Of a DNA stretch of 64,000 nt, positions 1 through 12,535 are shown one piece after another (positions within the stretch are counted from its first letter, which is position 1; each line of letters opens with the position of its first letter). The stretch is from Lichenostomus cassidix (Eukaryota; Chordata; Aves; Passeriformes; Meliphagidae): the NCBI GenBank assembly GCA_008360975.2, contig CM039182.1, forward strand, positions 19,688,324-19,752,323, in the 5' to 3' direction. The notes beneath the pieces are model-generated. The model saw only the letters and a list, made by a program, of their open reading frames with translations, did no database searches and was not told the DNA's origin. Made by a program: the position numbers and the translations under genes.

Positions 1-910
1 GGAAGACAGCTTCAACACTGTCACTGAAATCTACCAAGTTTTTATTCTTAATCTGGCAATAGAGCCAATGAATATTCATGAACTCTTAACTTGTAGTGAT
101 TCCACAGTTCATTTGTCAGCTATGTGATTTGCAACATTGCCATAAAAATCCAGACTTGTAGAAAAAGTCAAAGAAAACTAACAGACTGTGCAAATTTCCC
201 TTCTTTCCAGGTTGTTTCTTACTCCCTATGCAGCAGTAAAGTACAATACTGAAGACCCTGCTCAGATTTAAATTCATGTCCTTTTGAGCAGGGAAAGCAA
301 CTGACCACAAGAGAAGTTTACCATTAAGAGCTCTGTTATTTGTACTTTTCTCTGATTCATCGCAGTTTAGACAACTGGCTTTAATTTTTTTGGTTAAAAA
401 GATGGCACTTTAAATTGCCCATAACTTATTTACTACAAACTAAAGATAAAACAGTAAAATTACTGAACATACCAAGTACTGCACCTATAACTTTGTATAA
501 TGATTGCTTAATCTTGGAAATAATTCTAGATTACTTTCTTAATGGTTTATTACTAAGTGCTGGATTAATGTTTAGTATAAGAAAAAACCGCTTCTAATAA
601 AGACAAAAATGTACAACTAGATAATAAATGATTTAAACTGTATAGATTGAAAATATTCCTATATCCAGAAGTTATGCATCGGTGAAATAAATCATAGTAG
701 TTTGCTACCACCGATTTTTAATAATATTTGTTTTAATAATAAATTGTGGGATATGCACACAAGATAAAATTACTGAAACTTCTGCTGAATTTATAAGACC
801 GTAATGGATTTTGCTGACAAGGTTATTTGCATAAGGGCAATATATGCTGTTCCAAAACCAATTTAAATACAGAAAATAACTCATTGGTTGGGACTTATAT
901 TTGCCATGCA

Positions 911-958
911 AAATCCATCACAACAGATGTCTCAAATCCATCATAACAGATGTCCCTC
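911..958. repeat. Short tandem duplication, about 23-25 bp unit
   Basis: Two adjacent near-identical copies of a unit beginning AAATCCATCA and containing ACAGATGT. A local slippage-type duplication. Confidence 0.7.
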
Positions 959-2020
959 AAATTTCTCAAGAAAAGAAAGATAGTACATCAGTTAGATGCT
1001 CACAAATTATTGGACTTGAACCCACCTACCAATTCACCTCATTTATTATATTTCTATAAGGCTCCAGTCCTGCCAGTTACTGCATGATGTGCAGCATAGA
1101 GCACTTTAGTAGAGCGAGCAGAGCCTACAGAGGAGCAAATAAATCCAGTTTGCATTAGGCACAATAAGACCAGCTTACATTTTTAGCAGCAGTGAGTTTC
1201 ACACAAATTTCTTAGGAAGCAGCTGTACATGACTAGAGGCTTGTTTACATATAGCACTTTTACATCAGTTTTGAAAGTGATATTTACACTGGTTTTAGCT
1301 AAAGCTTAAAAAAGAATGTTAAAGTATCATTTGTGGTAATATGAAAAAACTTCACAGTTTTGCATTTTAACTGATGAAAAGTCAAGTTACATTTAATGAA
1401 CTTGAGTGTGTCCAGTAGGCACACATCTCTGAGTAAATGATAAGGTGGTTGAATGGATTTTGGTTAGAAGACTGCTATCCCGAAAAGCATTATTAGTTGC
1501 CCTATCCTAGGTCATTATAGGTTAACTAACTGGCATTCCAAGTATCCTGAGATTTGAAGGACAAAGCATTTCCAGCATGCTGATAATGACAGTGCTGGAA
1601 GTTCATTACTTAGTCACAAAGCAAGATTAAAGGATATTTTTAATCTAAGTGAGAAGGAATAACAGGCCCATGAAGGAAACCTTGCAGGAAATAAGAGCAT
1701 ATTTCTGAAACAAAGCGGATGTTACAAGAACAAAGCAAGGAGACAGTTTAATGTGTTTCTGTTGTTGATGGTAGTGGAAAAATATGTAATCTCTTTGTAA
1801 AATACTCAAAAGATATGGTAGAAGAATAGCTTGACATGAATTGACTCAGATATAAGACTTACAATCTGGTCTCTGATTAAAGAAGGCAATTATCGTGTTG
1901 TTTTCTGACCTTGTAATCTATTAATCACTTGTGTTATATAAATATGTATTTGAATACAAGCAAGCTGGCATAGCCCTACATACTGGCTAAGCATCTGAAT
2001 CAATGGAAATGTATAGTAAG

Positions 2021-2105
2021 TAGAATCACAGAATCATAGAATGGTTTGGGCTAGAAGGGAGCTTAAAGATCATCTAGTTCCAACTGCCCCATCATGCACT
2101 AGATC
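2021..2105 (-). mobile_element. CR1 LINE, short 3'-end fragment
   Basis: The plus strand shows AATCACAGAATCATAGAATGG followed by a TTTGGG...AAAGATCATCTAGTTCCAAC run, the antisense of the well-known avian CR1 3' end, which closes with ATTCTATG-type octamers. The element therefore points along the minus strand. Only the last ~85 bp are recognisable, a severe 5' truncation typical of CR1. Confidence 0.8.
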
Positions 2106-4258
2106 AAATGAAACACTCAACATCTTCAGAATACCAAATGTATGGATTTCTACTCATGTTCTGAGCTTCTATCAAAGCACTAGTATGGAAGTCCTCAAGA
2201 TAGTCCCTTAGTAAAAAGAGCTGGAAGCCACCTCAGTTGAAGTACATCTGTGTTTTTTAGGGTTACAGAAAGTGTCTTTTTGTTAGTCAGTAAAATCTAT
2301 CTCCATGAATAATTCCATACAAATAAACAGGTCATATTTCAGGCTTGTTTTCAAATGTTGGAAAACCATTATGTAAGCAAGCATGGAACTTCAATGTATA
2401 TTTTCTGCAGGAGAATACACATTTGGCCATATCTTATGAAAACATACTTTTTTTTCCAAGAACAAATAAAACGTTGCTATTAACTGTCAGAATTCCTGAG
2501 TTAGCTGACCATTTCAGACAGTAAAGAAACAATTTAAAGGAATCATCCCAGTGGACACATGAGAGAGAGAGAAATACATTTCATAGCCCTCTGACATACT
2601 CAGTGTAATGTATTTAATCCCTTCATGTCTTTCCAAGGACACTACACCTGCTTTTGTGAAAGCAGTTATGAAGAAAAAGGTCTGTTGCTGAAACACTGTT
2701 ATTTGCAAAAATAACAGAGTACACAGGCAGTAGCTGAGAGTCATGTCATTTTTAGAAATATTTCAAGCATTTGACATGTCTATTTAAAAGACATGTCATA
2801 GTCAAATTTGATACTCAAGATTTTGAAGCTTATTCTTTAACTGAATGAAGCTCACTTTTCAACTTTGTCACTAATAACAAGAAGAATTAGTAGTGCTACT
2901 GTGCCTCAAACCAGAAGTCCATGTATTAATCTGCTTTCTCTCCTACAGAGTCTAATAAAGGACACTTAGAGAAGTGTACAAATAAGCATATAATGAACGA
3001 TTCTTCCTTGCTATACTACCCTGTTTTCTTTGAATTAAAGGTTTAGGAACCTCCTGAACCAGTGGTTTGTCACATTTGGATGACTGTGCAAGAGTCCCTG
3101 TCAACCTCTTCTCCAGAAACAGGGCAAATCCATTTTTGACAATAGACTATCCCATGGCATAAAAAGCTCCTGATTTTGTAGGCTTCCATAATATTTAACC
3201 TTAATCATCCTGTCTTATAGCTAAACACTACTAGTGCATTTAACCTCCTCACACTCAGTAACCCTGTAAAAATGTTGCAAAGTTTAACTGAACTTGTATT
3301 TTACTTTGACTTTCACAAAATTTAGTTTCCATTTTATCTCATAGCTCAGCAGCGGAAAAATTTTCTGCAGGTATCCATATTCAAGCTCTAGTTTTGACAA
3401 CAACAAATACATGTGAGCAATCAGTAAAAACCGTCATTACCTCTTTCTTCCAGGTGATTCAGGAGTTTTTAAATAGCACATTATCTGTATTCTCCACATT
3501 TATTGGATCCTTCTAGTAGAGTTGTTAGACCTGATTTTCTAATACAAACCCCACATTTACTCTTTTATAAGCTATCACAGGTATCTCCTAATTCTTTCCT
3601 TATTACTGTTTTTATCAGTCTACCTTATAGAAAATTAGATTAGCCATCTTAAAGTACTCAGGAAACACAGAGCTTGTTTTAGAGACTGATGTGGTATTTG
3701 TGTCTTGGTATGCCTTTGGGATAGCAAATGTTTTCAAGAATAGATTATATAATAGAGCAAACAGCAATTTCCAGTTCTTTCAGAACAACTTCTAGGATAC
3801 TTAATTTTTTTTTTCTTAACGTATGTATAATTTGAGGAGAATGTAATTAGTGTTGCAGTGACCTTTACCCAGCATAAACTAACAGGGCCTTATGTTATTG
3901 GGATGAATTAGCCTTCTGTTGAGAGTTTTCTCCAAAAAGCAGTGATGCACATACACATGTGCTGCCTACATGACTACCCACCCATACGATAAACATAATT
4001 CTTTGTGCAGATAACTGAAGTCTTCCATTATTCTTTCTTCATTTGAAGTCTCTTCATCTGTTGTAGTCAATAGCATCTTAGCGAACAGTTTAAAGAGACA
4101 ACAAAACCAGAAATACTGTTAGCAATTACAGTGATGCTCTCTGATGTGTCAAAGCCATATTGCTTCTAATTGCAATTCCATTTCACTTCCTCAGAAATCT
4201 GTAAGGAAATAAATGTACCTCATTAAAGTCTTAAAAAAACCCATAAAAACAACACAAC

Positions 4259-4303
4259 GGACATTTACTGAAAGACAATAAATGGACATTTACAGAAAGA
4301 CAA
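4259..4303. repeat. Tandem duplication, 25-bp period
   Basis: GGACATTTACTGAAAGACAA at 4259-4278 recurs with one change at 4284-4303. Confidence 0.75.
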
Positions 4304-4964
4304 GTGATGCAGTCAGTGAAACATTTTCATCCTTAAGAACATTAAGACAAAAAAGTTGGAAATAAAAGTGACCATATTTGTATCCCCAAAAGGGGCAATT
4401 CTGGTGTGTAAACAAGTTTCTGAAATTGATCCAGGAGAATTCCTGTCAGTTCTGTGTCTCTAGTGATAATAAGCTAATGCTCCTTGCATTTCTGTAGACT
4501 TTTCAATTTTAAGATTTAAAAGCAATTACCTGACCTTGATAATGCTTGTGTGAGATCAACACACATTATTATCCCTTTATCAGCAGGGGAGATGGAGGCA
4601 CACAGTTTTTCATCTGACATATAATGAGCTGATTACCAGAACCACCAGTGAATCACCCTCACATTCTCTCTCTCTGTTGTTAATATTGTTCAGACTAACT
4701 AACAAACTATTCTAATGTCGTGCATGATGATAAATGCCCACCTGGAACATTGCAGTGATGGCCCTACAAGACTTGTGAAAAGAAGAGGGATGAAAAAAGG
4801 TAAACTGAAACTGAAGAAAATTGTCATTGTTTTACTAGTTCTGCTACACTTACAAGTCAAACATAAGAAAAAGATTGTACGCACAACCTTGAGCTAAAAA
4901 CCAGACAATTTTAGCTGGAGAGAGAAGACCACGACCACCATTATCTCATTCGTCACCTAACAAT

Positions 4965-5960
4965 TACTGATGGGTCTGAAGCCGTTCCCTCCCATCCGCA
5001 GGGCAGCCCATCCCTTGGCCCAGGCCCTGCCTCCCCTCCCCTCCCCTCACGCGTCCTGCTGCCATCAGCCCAGGGGCAGCGCAGCGCGGCCGTCCTGGGC
5101 ACGTCCTGAGCACTGCGAGCCGAGGGGATTCGCGCCCGCAGAGCAGAAATGCTCCATGCCAAGGCTCACATGCCGCCTTCGGCTCCGGACAGCGGCAACA
5201 GTAGCGCCGGGCGAGCCCGCAGCCCCGAGCCCGCAGCCCCGAGCCCACAGCCCCGAGCCCGCAGCCCCGAGCCCACAGCACCGAGACTCCAGCCCCGAGC
5301 CCGCAGCCCCGAGCCCGCAGCCCCGAGCCCACAGCACCGAGACCCCAGCCCCGAGCCCGCAGCCCCGAGACCCCAGCCCCGAGACCCCAGCCCCGAGCCC
5401 GCAGACCCGAGCCCGCAGCCCCGAGCCCGCAGACCCGAGCCCGCAGCCCCGAGCCCGCAGCCCCGAGCCCGCTGCCCCGAGCCCGGCCCGGTGCGGCCGC
5501 TGTCCCGCTCGCTCGCTAGATGGCGCCATCGGCTGCTCTGGGGCGCGCGCCACGGCCCCGCACGCCATCGCGGCCGCTCTGCCCTCCGCCGCCCTGCCGT
5601 ACTCTGCCTTGCCCTGCCCTGCCCTGCCCTCAGTGCCCTCAGTGCCCTCACCGCCCTCCGTTCCCGGCTCCCGACCCACACAGCCCCTCTGGCTCCCGGG
5701 GCTCCCGTGCAGGCGGCAGGGGAGGCTTCCAGTGCGTGCAGGGCGGCGGGGCCCTGGGCGGGTGTGAGGTGCGGGCTGAGCCGCCCTGCCGGGATCATCC
5801 CCCGCGTCGGGGAAGGCTGCGGAACTTTGAGCCCGGGGCTTCATGAATGGGACAGAAGAGGGTTCAGGCAGTGTCCCCTCGCTTTGGGGCGCTGTTCTTT
5901 GTGACGCCTGGCCACTTCAGACGGCAGCGTGGCTGCCGTGGGAGAGGGAGAGGATGGCCA
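4965..5960. promoter_or_regulatory. GC-rich, CpG-dense island
   Basis: A sharply bounded block of about 1 kb of GC- and CpG-rich DNA in an otherwise AT-rich region. It includes GC-box-like GGGCGG motifs near 5755-5760 and NotI-like GCGGCCGC-type clusters (about 5570). Such islands usually mark promoters, so it may be the start of a transcript not identifiable here, or an intergenic minisatellite-driven GC patch. No coding exon with a known product starts in it. Its centre is the 14-bp repeat array listed next. Confidence 0.5.
5211..5495. repeat. 14-bp GC-rich minisatellite, about 20 copies
   Basis: Units of the form CAGCCCCGAGCCCG, with variants CAGCCCCGAGCCCA, CAGACCCGAGCCCG and CAGCACCGAGACCC, follow each other for about 285 bp. 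Since 14 is not a multiple of 3 and the unit has no stop in any frame, it keeps all three frames open on both strands, which explains several long overlapping Pro/Ser/Arg or Gly/Leu/Arg frames here. They are not evidence of a gene. Confidence 0.93.
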
Positions 5961-6090
5961 AGTCACGGAGTCGCCCCAGGCTGGGATTGAACAGAAATCA
6001 CACAGTCCAGCCCCTGGCACCGAGCGGGGCTGTGAATGTCTCCAAGCCTGAAGACTCCGCAAGCCCGCCGTGCCAGCCAGTGTCAGTTTC

Positions 6091-6140
6091 CGAGGCACAC
6101 AACAAACGATTTTCGTTGTTGTTCGTTGTTGTGTGCCTCG
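6091..6140. repeat. Inverted repeat able to form a hairpin
   Basis: CGAGGCACACAACAA at 6091-6105 is the exact reverse complement of TTGTTGTGTGCCTCG at 6126-6140; pairing extends inward with one bulge (CGA with TCG). The loop is made of TTCGTTGT repeats. The stem sits at the right margin of the GC island. Confidence 0.85.
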
Positions 6141-6449
6141 TTGTGCAGAAGATACACTGTCTAATGATCATTCCCTCAGCCCACTAAGCAGTTATGAGAG
6201 ACCATCTAGAAGTAACCCAGGATGGGGAGGATCCTTCTGCAATTGCTTTGCAGTTCGAGGAGGTAACAAGAGAAGCTTATTGTCAGCTGGTCTTTGATGA
6301 AGCCGTCACCTCAATACATGGATCGTGGAATATTGGGATACCAGTGCCAACTTGTCATCTGAATGTCTGTGTGGGAAAAACATTTCTCCATTCTGCAGCT
6401 TCTGTAGAAATACCTGAAACCGTACTTAGACAAAGTCCAAAATAATGTA

Positions 6450-6984
6450 AACCATTAGAGTTCTGTTTCTGTTGAAAAAGGGATCAAATAATGAAGTTGA
6501 ACAATTTCCTCTGGCTATATAGCAAAGTTATGAACAGGAATTATGCAATCAGGAACAGCTGAAAACCCACTGGACAAAGCTAATGTTCAATTAGGAAAGA
6601 GTCGCTTTGTTGTGCATGAGTGCTGATGAACATAAAACTATATAATCTGTTTAATTTCAAATAATCTTTTTCAACCATAAAACTCTGGAAAATATTCTTA
6701 AGTATTTAACAAAACTGCTGATATTATTAAATGAAGAACTTACATTTAAATATCTTTCTCTATGTAGCTCCCAAACTTACATATGGTAGATAGGAAGAGT
6801 CTGAGAAATGGAGTGAGTTTTCTCTTAGGGAGTCCTACAACTATATGACAAGTTAGGTAACTGCAGTAACCAGTCCACTTTCCTTGATGCAAAAAGAGGT
6901 ACTAAAAAGCTGTGATATAAAACTTGGATCTCTTCCAACATGTAATTTTTGAACTTAATACCAAAATCACAATAGGGAAAGAAA
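6450..6984. other. Non-coding spacer
   Basis: AT-rich, no exon, repeat or RNA gene recognised. Confidence 0.5.
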
Positions 6985-7265
6985 ATGAAGGGGAGAAGAG
7001 AGGTTGTTTTTAAGAGAATGGTTCAAAGCAGCACCAGAAAAGGTTCCGACTGGACATTAAGGAAGCATTTCTTTACCAATAGGGCAGTCAAACACTGGAG
7101 CAGGTTTCATAGAGAGATGGTCAATGCCCCAAGCCTGACAATGTTTAAGAGGTATTTGAACAATGTCCTTAACAATGCACTTTAACCTTTTGTCAGACCT
7201 GAATTAATCAGGCAATTGGATTAGATGGTCTTTGTAGGTACCTTACAGCTGAAATAGTCTAGTTC
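6985..7265 (+). mobile_element. CR1 LINE 3' fragment, old
   Basis: A plus-strand frame reads RKHFFTNRAVKHWSRFHREM and goes on to APSLTMFKRYL, the recognisable C-terminal end of CR1 ORF2 (usual form [25 protein letters not shown]). Downstream TTAGATGGTCTTTGTAGGTACCT resembles the CR1 3' tail in degenerate form. The ATTCTATG end is not preserved. An old, mutated copy. Confidence 0.75.
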
Positions 7266-7527
7266 TGAAGGAGAAAGGAAATAACCTAGATATTGGTGGT
7301 AATCACCACTCCTAGTGACTGGAAGCAGTTGGCTGCTGAAAGTTATCTTGTATGTATTTTGGAGGGTGAAAAGTGAGTGACCAGTGTTCCTCTGAAAATG
7401 TTCTAAAAAATAATTGTTGAGACAAAGTTTACAAAAATGGTGAGGTTTGGGAGACTAAAGTAAAGAGTAAAGAGGATAAATCAGGGAAAAGGAGGAGAAT
7501 GTAACAAAAAGGAAAGTAAGTTAATTT

Positions 7528-8210
7528 CATAGAATCCTAGAATGGTTTGGGTTGGAAGAGACTCCTCTGCCATGGGCAAGGACATCTTCCAGAGACCAGG
7601 TTGCTCAAAGCTGCATGCAGCCAAATCTTGAACACTTCCAGGGATGGGCCATCCACGACTTTCTGGGCAACCTGTTCCAGTGTCTCAGGACACTCACAGT
7701 CAAGAACTTCTTGCTAACATTTAATTTAAACCTTCCTAAAGCCATTCCCCCTTGTCCTATCACTACATGATCTTGTAAAAAGTCCTCCAGCTGTCTTGTA
7801 GCCTCCTTTTGCTACCGGAAGGTGCTCTAAGTCTCCCTGGAGGTTTCTCTTCTCCAGATGGAGCAATCCTGTCTCTCTCAGCCTGTCTTCATAGCAAAGT
7901 TGTTCCAGCCTCCTCATCATCTTGGTGGCATCCTCTGGGCTGGCTTCAGCAGGTCCATATCCTTCCTGTTCCAGTGACCCCAGAGCTGGATGCAGCACTC
8001 CAGGTGGGTTCTTACCAGAGAGCAGTGGAGGGGAAGAATTCACCTCCCTCAACCTGCTGCTGACACTTCTTTTGATATAGCCCAGAACATGCTTGGCTTT
8101 CTGGGTTGTAAGGGCGCATGGCTGGCTCATGTCCAGCTGATTCACCATCCCTGAGTCCTTCTCATTCGGGCTGCTCTTGATCCATTCTCTATCTACCTGT
8201 ATCGGCCTAT
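7528..8210 (-). mobile_element. CR1 LINE 3' fragment, about 0.7 kb
   Basis: Begins on the plus strand with CATAGAATCCTAGAATGG and TTTGGGTTGGAAGAGACT, the antisense CR1 3' end, and continues through CCAGGGATGGGCCATCCACG, AACCTGTTCCAGTGTC and ATCACTACATGATCTTGTAA, all standard antisense CR1. It points along the minus strand. The coding part is broken by frame changes. The various open frames at 7552-8148 belong to it. Confidence 0.9.
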
Positions 8211-11200
8211 TTGTGCAAATAATTTGAAAATTATCTGTTGATACAGTTCAAGTAATGAGCCATTTCTGGTCACTTTTTTACCAGTAAAACATGGCATCAT
8301 TTGAAACCATTAGGAAAACAATGCTGTATAATTCAGGAATTATATAGGAAATATATCAGGAATGTTTCATACATTGTGTGAGGACAGCATTGGGTGGAGT
8401 GGCTGAGAAATATTGATAAAATATTAACAAAATATTAATGAGTAATGGTGTTTAAGTGATAGTGAAGATTTATCTATGACATTATGTATCTATGACATAA
8501 AATTTATCTATGGTATTGTGAACAGAAATTGGGCTTACAGAAATTAAAAACAAATTCTGTCCAGATTTACCTGGAATAAAAATTGAACAGTTCTTGGTAA
8601 ACAACAATTATCAGCTTAGCATCAAGATCATGGATACAGTAGGAAATAGAGGGGAGAAATAAAAACAGATTGTAGCCAAAGTAGGTGTAGTAGTTTTATG
8701 CCAGTTCATGTCAGTCTGTGCAGAATAGGAGAGGGAACTTTTAGCAACAGCACTTGGTATGGGACTGAACAGGACTTTCATGCTCAGTTTTTCTACTTCA
8801 ACTCTATGCATCAATGATGAAAACAGAAGTGGCAGAGCCCTCATTTCTGATGCTCAGCACAACTTAACCTTCTCAAGGGTTCACTGGTGTGAACACATCA
8901 GCAGCTGCTCAGGAAAACAGTTTGGCATACTTTAAACACAGAGATTGTATCAAGACTATGAGCAGACACACTTCACTGATTTTTTCACCCGTCCTGGCAC
9001 TAGGCTAGGAAGTGTTTATGGAAGTAGAAAGGCAGATGCTTGTCTTGGAAATTTATTTGTAGTTTCATAGAAGCTTCTGTCAATGTGTTTTACATTTGCT
9101 TAAGTAATGCTGCTTGCTCAGTCTCCATTCTGAATTAATATGAAAAATAAAATCAACAGAAATTTCTGAATTTGACAGATGCTTTGTTTACAACAGTAAC
9201 AATTTTCAAGCCAGGGAAAAAAAATGTGTATTGACTGGTTTTGATAGCTGTTTTCTGAGGTAGCCTGAAGCTATTGATGATAAATACAACCAACAAAAAG
9301 CTATTAGTGTGTGTTGTGCCAAATTGCATAAGATATCAATTAAGAACTGGATTCTGCAGAACTCATTTACTGTGAGATAATTGGTTTAGGCTGTTTTGTG
9401 CCAGAGAGGGTCTAGAGTTCTCATCAGTCTCTAGACCAGATCAAGTATTTGCACCCTAATGTAGCCATCTCTCTGTGCTGACCACAGTGATGACCTTGGG
9501 TGAGTAGTTTAGCTAGATATGGATGCATTTTAGATATCTACATTATGTGAGATGAATTCCATCCCTTTCAGGCACCTTAGATAGATGAGCCTATGTATGA
9601 AAGAGATTATTTTGTCATTGCAAGTGGTAATGATAAAAAACGAGGAAAATCAGGCACGATTTATTTATGAAAATGAAAAATCCCACATACACACATATCA
9701 GTATGAAACGTTAGACATCGGTGCTAAAGTGTTTTCTCCACTTTTAATCTGATTTAAACAGCAGCATTCACAATAGGCAATTTTTTTCGTATTCCGAGCA
9801 CTGAACTAAGAGTGGTTTTAGGTATACAGGACTATTTGAAGAGAGAAACATGCAAGCAATTTACTTGAGTAGAAACACTGGGATTTAGGATAAAACACTG
9901 AAAGGAGTAAGGGCCTTCTTTGTATTGTGGAGTTTAACCAAGTTCAACCCAGCCCTATTCTGTGTCTGAGCAATGTGTGAGGTGTGTGGGCAATGTCTTA
10001 TTCATATCCAATGTCAAGTCCAAATGACAAATACAGAGAAGTCAGTGCTCAGATGCATTGGTCTCTTCCCCAGTGGCTGTTCAGTGGTTTGAGACACTGT
10101 AGACTGAATGTTGTGTCCTTGCTCTGGCAATGCTGTCCCACACTGCAAACAGCAGGTAGCTGACAGTGGCTGCCAGGCTTGAGCAGGTCTGGTCAGGACT
10201 ACAGCTCTCAGCCATCCCCTGTCCCCAGCTGTGAGCACTGCTGCACTGGCTCACTCTGCACTCACTTATTTTCACTGCTGTGCTCCCTGTCTTTCTGTAA
10301 AGATGCATTTTGGATCAGCCTTTGTGGTCTTTTAGTACCTTGCAGGGAGATCAGCAACATACTTCATGTCTAGCCTGTGATCCTGTCCAGTTCTTGTTCA
10401 GTCTTGTTCAGTCCAACTACAGAGTAGCTGTACATAAAAATGTACATATATCAAAATATTTTCATATGATAACTCATGGAGCTGGCATGCAGAGCAGTGT
10501 AACTGTTGAGCTCTCTGTGCTTCCTGTGTGGTGGTGATACCAGTCAGGCTTGTCCTCTGAAGGTCCCAGGCTGTGCTGAATTTGGTCAACAGAATACTTC
10601 TCTTATGAACTCTCAATTTTTATTGTTAACTTACAAATGCCTTTTAAAAAACTAATCTTTTCTATTGTGCGTTTCCTTTTTTCTTTTGGGAAAGGTAACT
10701 TAAATTTATCAGATTCAGTGAGCTGAGCATGTATGCAGAGTAGGATCCAGCAGCATGTACTGTTTGCAAACATAGACCAGGAAAAGTGCTTTCCCTACTC
10801 AGTTGTCTAAAGGGCAAGCAGAACCGTGTATTCCCAGATATCTGTAGCACATACCAGGAAATACTTTTATCTCTTGTCATCTGCATGGGAAGCAGGTGTT
10901 GTTATTCTCATTTGCACAGTTTTGTGCAAAGCTCTCCCAGCTATTTCCTATTTCCTCCTGAAAATGGCAGTGACTTTCTTTATCACAAGGAGTTAGTATT
11001 ACAGGATTTATTATAGTAACTTAAGGAACTTTTATCCAAAGGCTGTAATCTTTGGGCCTTACAAAGTGTTCAAACAACATAAATTGTGAAATATTTTGTT
11101 TGCTTAATTTTTAACTCTATTTTAAGTAACGTGTGGATGGGAGTTTTGGGTTTGGGGTTTTTTGGTGGTTTGGCTTGGTTTGGTTTGGTTTGGTTTGGTT

Positions 11201-12119
11201 TGGTTTGGTTTGGTTTTAACCAAATCTTGGTTAAAAGACCTTAGGTCTGTATGACATTACTTGGTTAAATAAGAAAGAGAAAGGCATACAATCTTCAGAC
11301 ATCTTTCTATATCTGGGATTTGTTAGAGTTCCTAACCAACTTAGGCAAAGATGTAGAATAATGTGTGGAATACTGTGTTTCTATCCAACAAAGGAGTGCA
11401 GGGGAAACACTGAACTCTCAGGAGGAAACATTACCAGGGTGACCCATGTTTTAAGATAGCCCTTGTTAAAACATCTGAAGTATTCCTAGAAGAAGGGGAC
11501 ACTTCCATTCTACGTAACTACCGATAACATTTTTAGTTAGAAACCTTTATTGCTTGATGGATATCTAGAAGAAATGTAAGTAATAGAGATAATTCAAGTG
11601 TGTTCTCATGCTGCTCAGGCATAGACACAGATGTCATGGTGCAGTAACCTATTCCACTTATTCCAGATATTTTCTTCCTTTGCAGAGATTTTTAGTGTGG
11701 CCTCATCTTTTTTGTCAGTCGGAGACTGCGAGCACATGAAGTGAGTAAGAAATTCTGACAGAAGGGCCAAATAAGGAATCTGTTTCCCAATATGTCTATT
11801 TGCTAGAAGCTCCACTGCTCTAGTCCTGCTCCTCCATTTGCTTCTTCAGTGGGGCCTGTTAGTGCCACATGCCCTCTTGTGGCTCGGGGAAAGGTGTTTC
11901 CATTCCTCAGGATGGATGATTGCATGTCCTAAAATATGCAGAATGATAAACTGCCCCCTGGGGCAAACCCTTCTACTGTGTGCAGTGGAAGAAAAGCTGA
12001 GAAAGGTCTAGGCAGCACATTATCAAATGGAATTACAACAAAAATGAATGTGTTTTCAAAAAGTCAGTGGTTTTATATCTCTGCACCAACAAATTACATA
12101 ATGCACTGAAAGATAGCCA
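8211..12119. other. Non-coding flank
   Basis: Nearly 4 kb with no exon I can support. It holds the pentamer repeat at 11175-11216; otherwise I see no clear element. Open frames near 10014-10616 have no familiar motif and overlap each other on both strands. Confidence 0.5.
11175..11216. repeat. (GGTTT)n microsatellite
   Basis: About eight perfect copies of the pentamer GGTTT, preceded by a G/T-rich degenerate stretch from 11143. Confidence 0.95.
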
Positions 12120-12224
12120 TTTATTATACATGCTTGGATTTAAAAAAGGGCCGCTCTGCATACTGAAAAAATCATTACTGAAATAAAACCCAATGGCAAG
12201 ATCATCTCCTGTTCTATCTTTATT
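12120..12224 (-). terminator. Candidate polyadenylation signals of paralogue A
   Basis: Reading the minus strand downstream of the stop codon, the first AATAAA hexamers are at 12219-12224 and 12120-12125, giving a 3' untranslated region of roughly 0.7 to 0.8 kb. Weaker TATAAA variants occur earlier near 12725 and 12808. No transcript data are available here, so the cleavage site is a guess. Confidence 0.35.
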
Positions 12225-12469
12225 ATTAGTTTGAACTGCAGAAAAATATAGGTATTTGCAGAATACTGGAATAGTGCAAGGCTGTAGGAAGTGGCATAAT
12301 CAAAAAATTCAGACTAGAGGTAAAATTAAATGAGCCTCTTCAATTTTTTTACAACTTTCTATTTTTTTTAAGCAAATAATCCACAGGTGCAGGTATCATA
12401 ACAGGTTTTGCATGAATGAAAAGATAGTATCATAAACGGTGAAGCTGAAAACCTCAAATGAGCAGTGTT

Positions 12470-12535
12470 TCATAGCTTGAACTTGATGATTTCAAAGGTG
12501 TTTTCCAAACTAGTTAGTTCTGTGATTCTATGATT
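12470..12535 (+). mobile_element. CR1 LINE, tiny 3'-end fragment
   Basis: TTGATGATTTCAAAGGTGTT followed by TTCCAAACTAG and then TTCTGTGATTCTATGATT matches the sense CR1 3' end with its ATTCTATG octamer. It lies in or near the 3' untranslated region of paralogue A, antisense to it. Confidence 0.75.

Larger units (their letters stand above)
1..4950. other. Gene-poor flank downstream of the MRC1-like pair
   Basis: AT-rich DNA with no exon I can support; its open frames are short and show no familiar motifs. It holds a small CR1 3' end (2021-2105) and two short tandem duplications (911-958 and 4259-4303). By analogy with the human locus the next gene on this side could be SLC39A12, but nothing resembling it was seen. 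Confidence 0.55.

Noticed and set aside
4715..4897. Small Lys-rich plus-strand frame, with an opposite-strand frame over the same bases
   Set aside because: Low complexity and no family match; chance-length frame in AT-rich DNA.
4964..5904. Several long overlapping open frames on both strands, rich in Pro/Ser/Arg or Gly/Leu/Arg
   Set aside because: They come from the 14-bp stop-free minisatellite and its GC-rich surroundings; all frames are open at once, no domain is recognisable and no splice or start context supports them.
6194..6445. Plus-strand 83-codon frame downstream of the CpG island
   Set aside because: No recognised motif, and nothing to show it is coding; kept only as a possible part of an unannotated transcript.
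7552..8148. Open frames of 72-140 codons on both strands
   Set aside because: They lie within a CR1 LINE fragment in antisense or broken frame and are not host genes.
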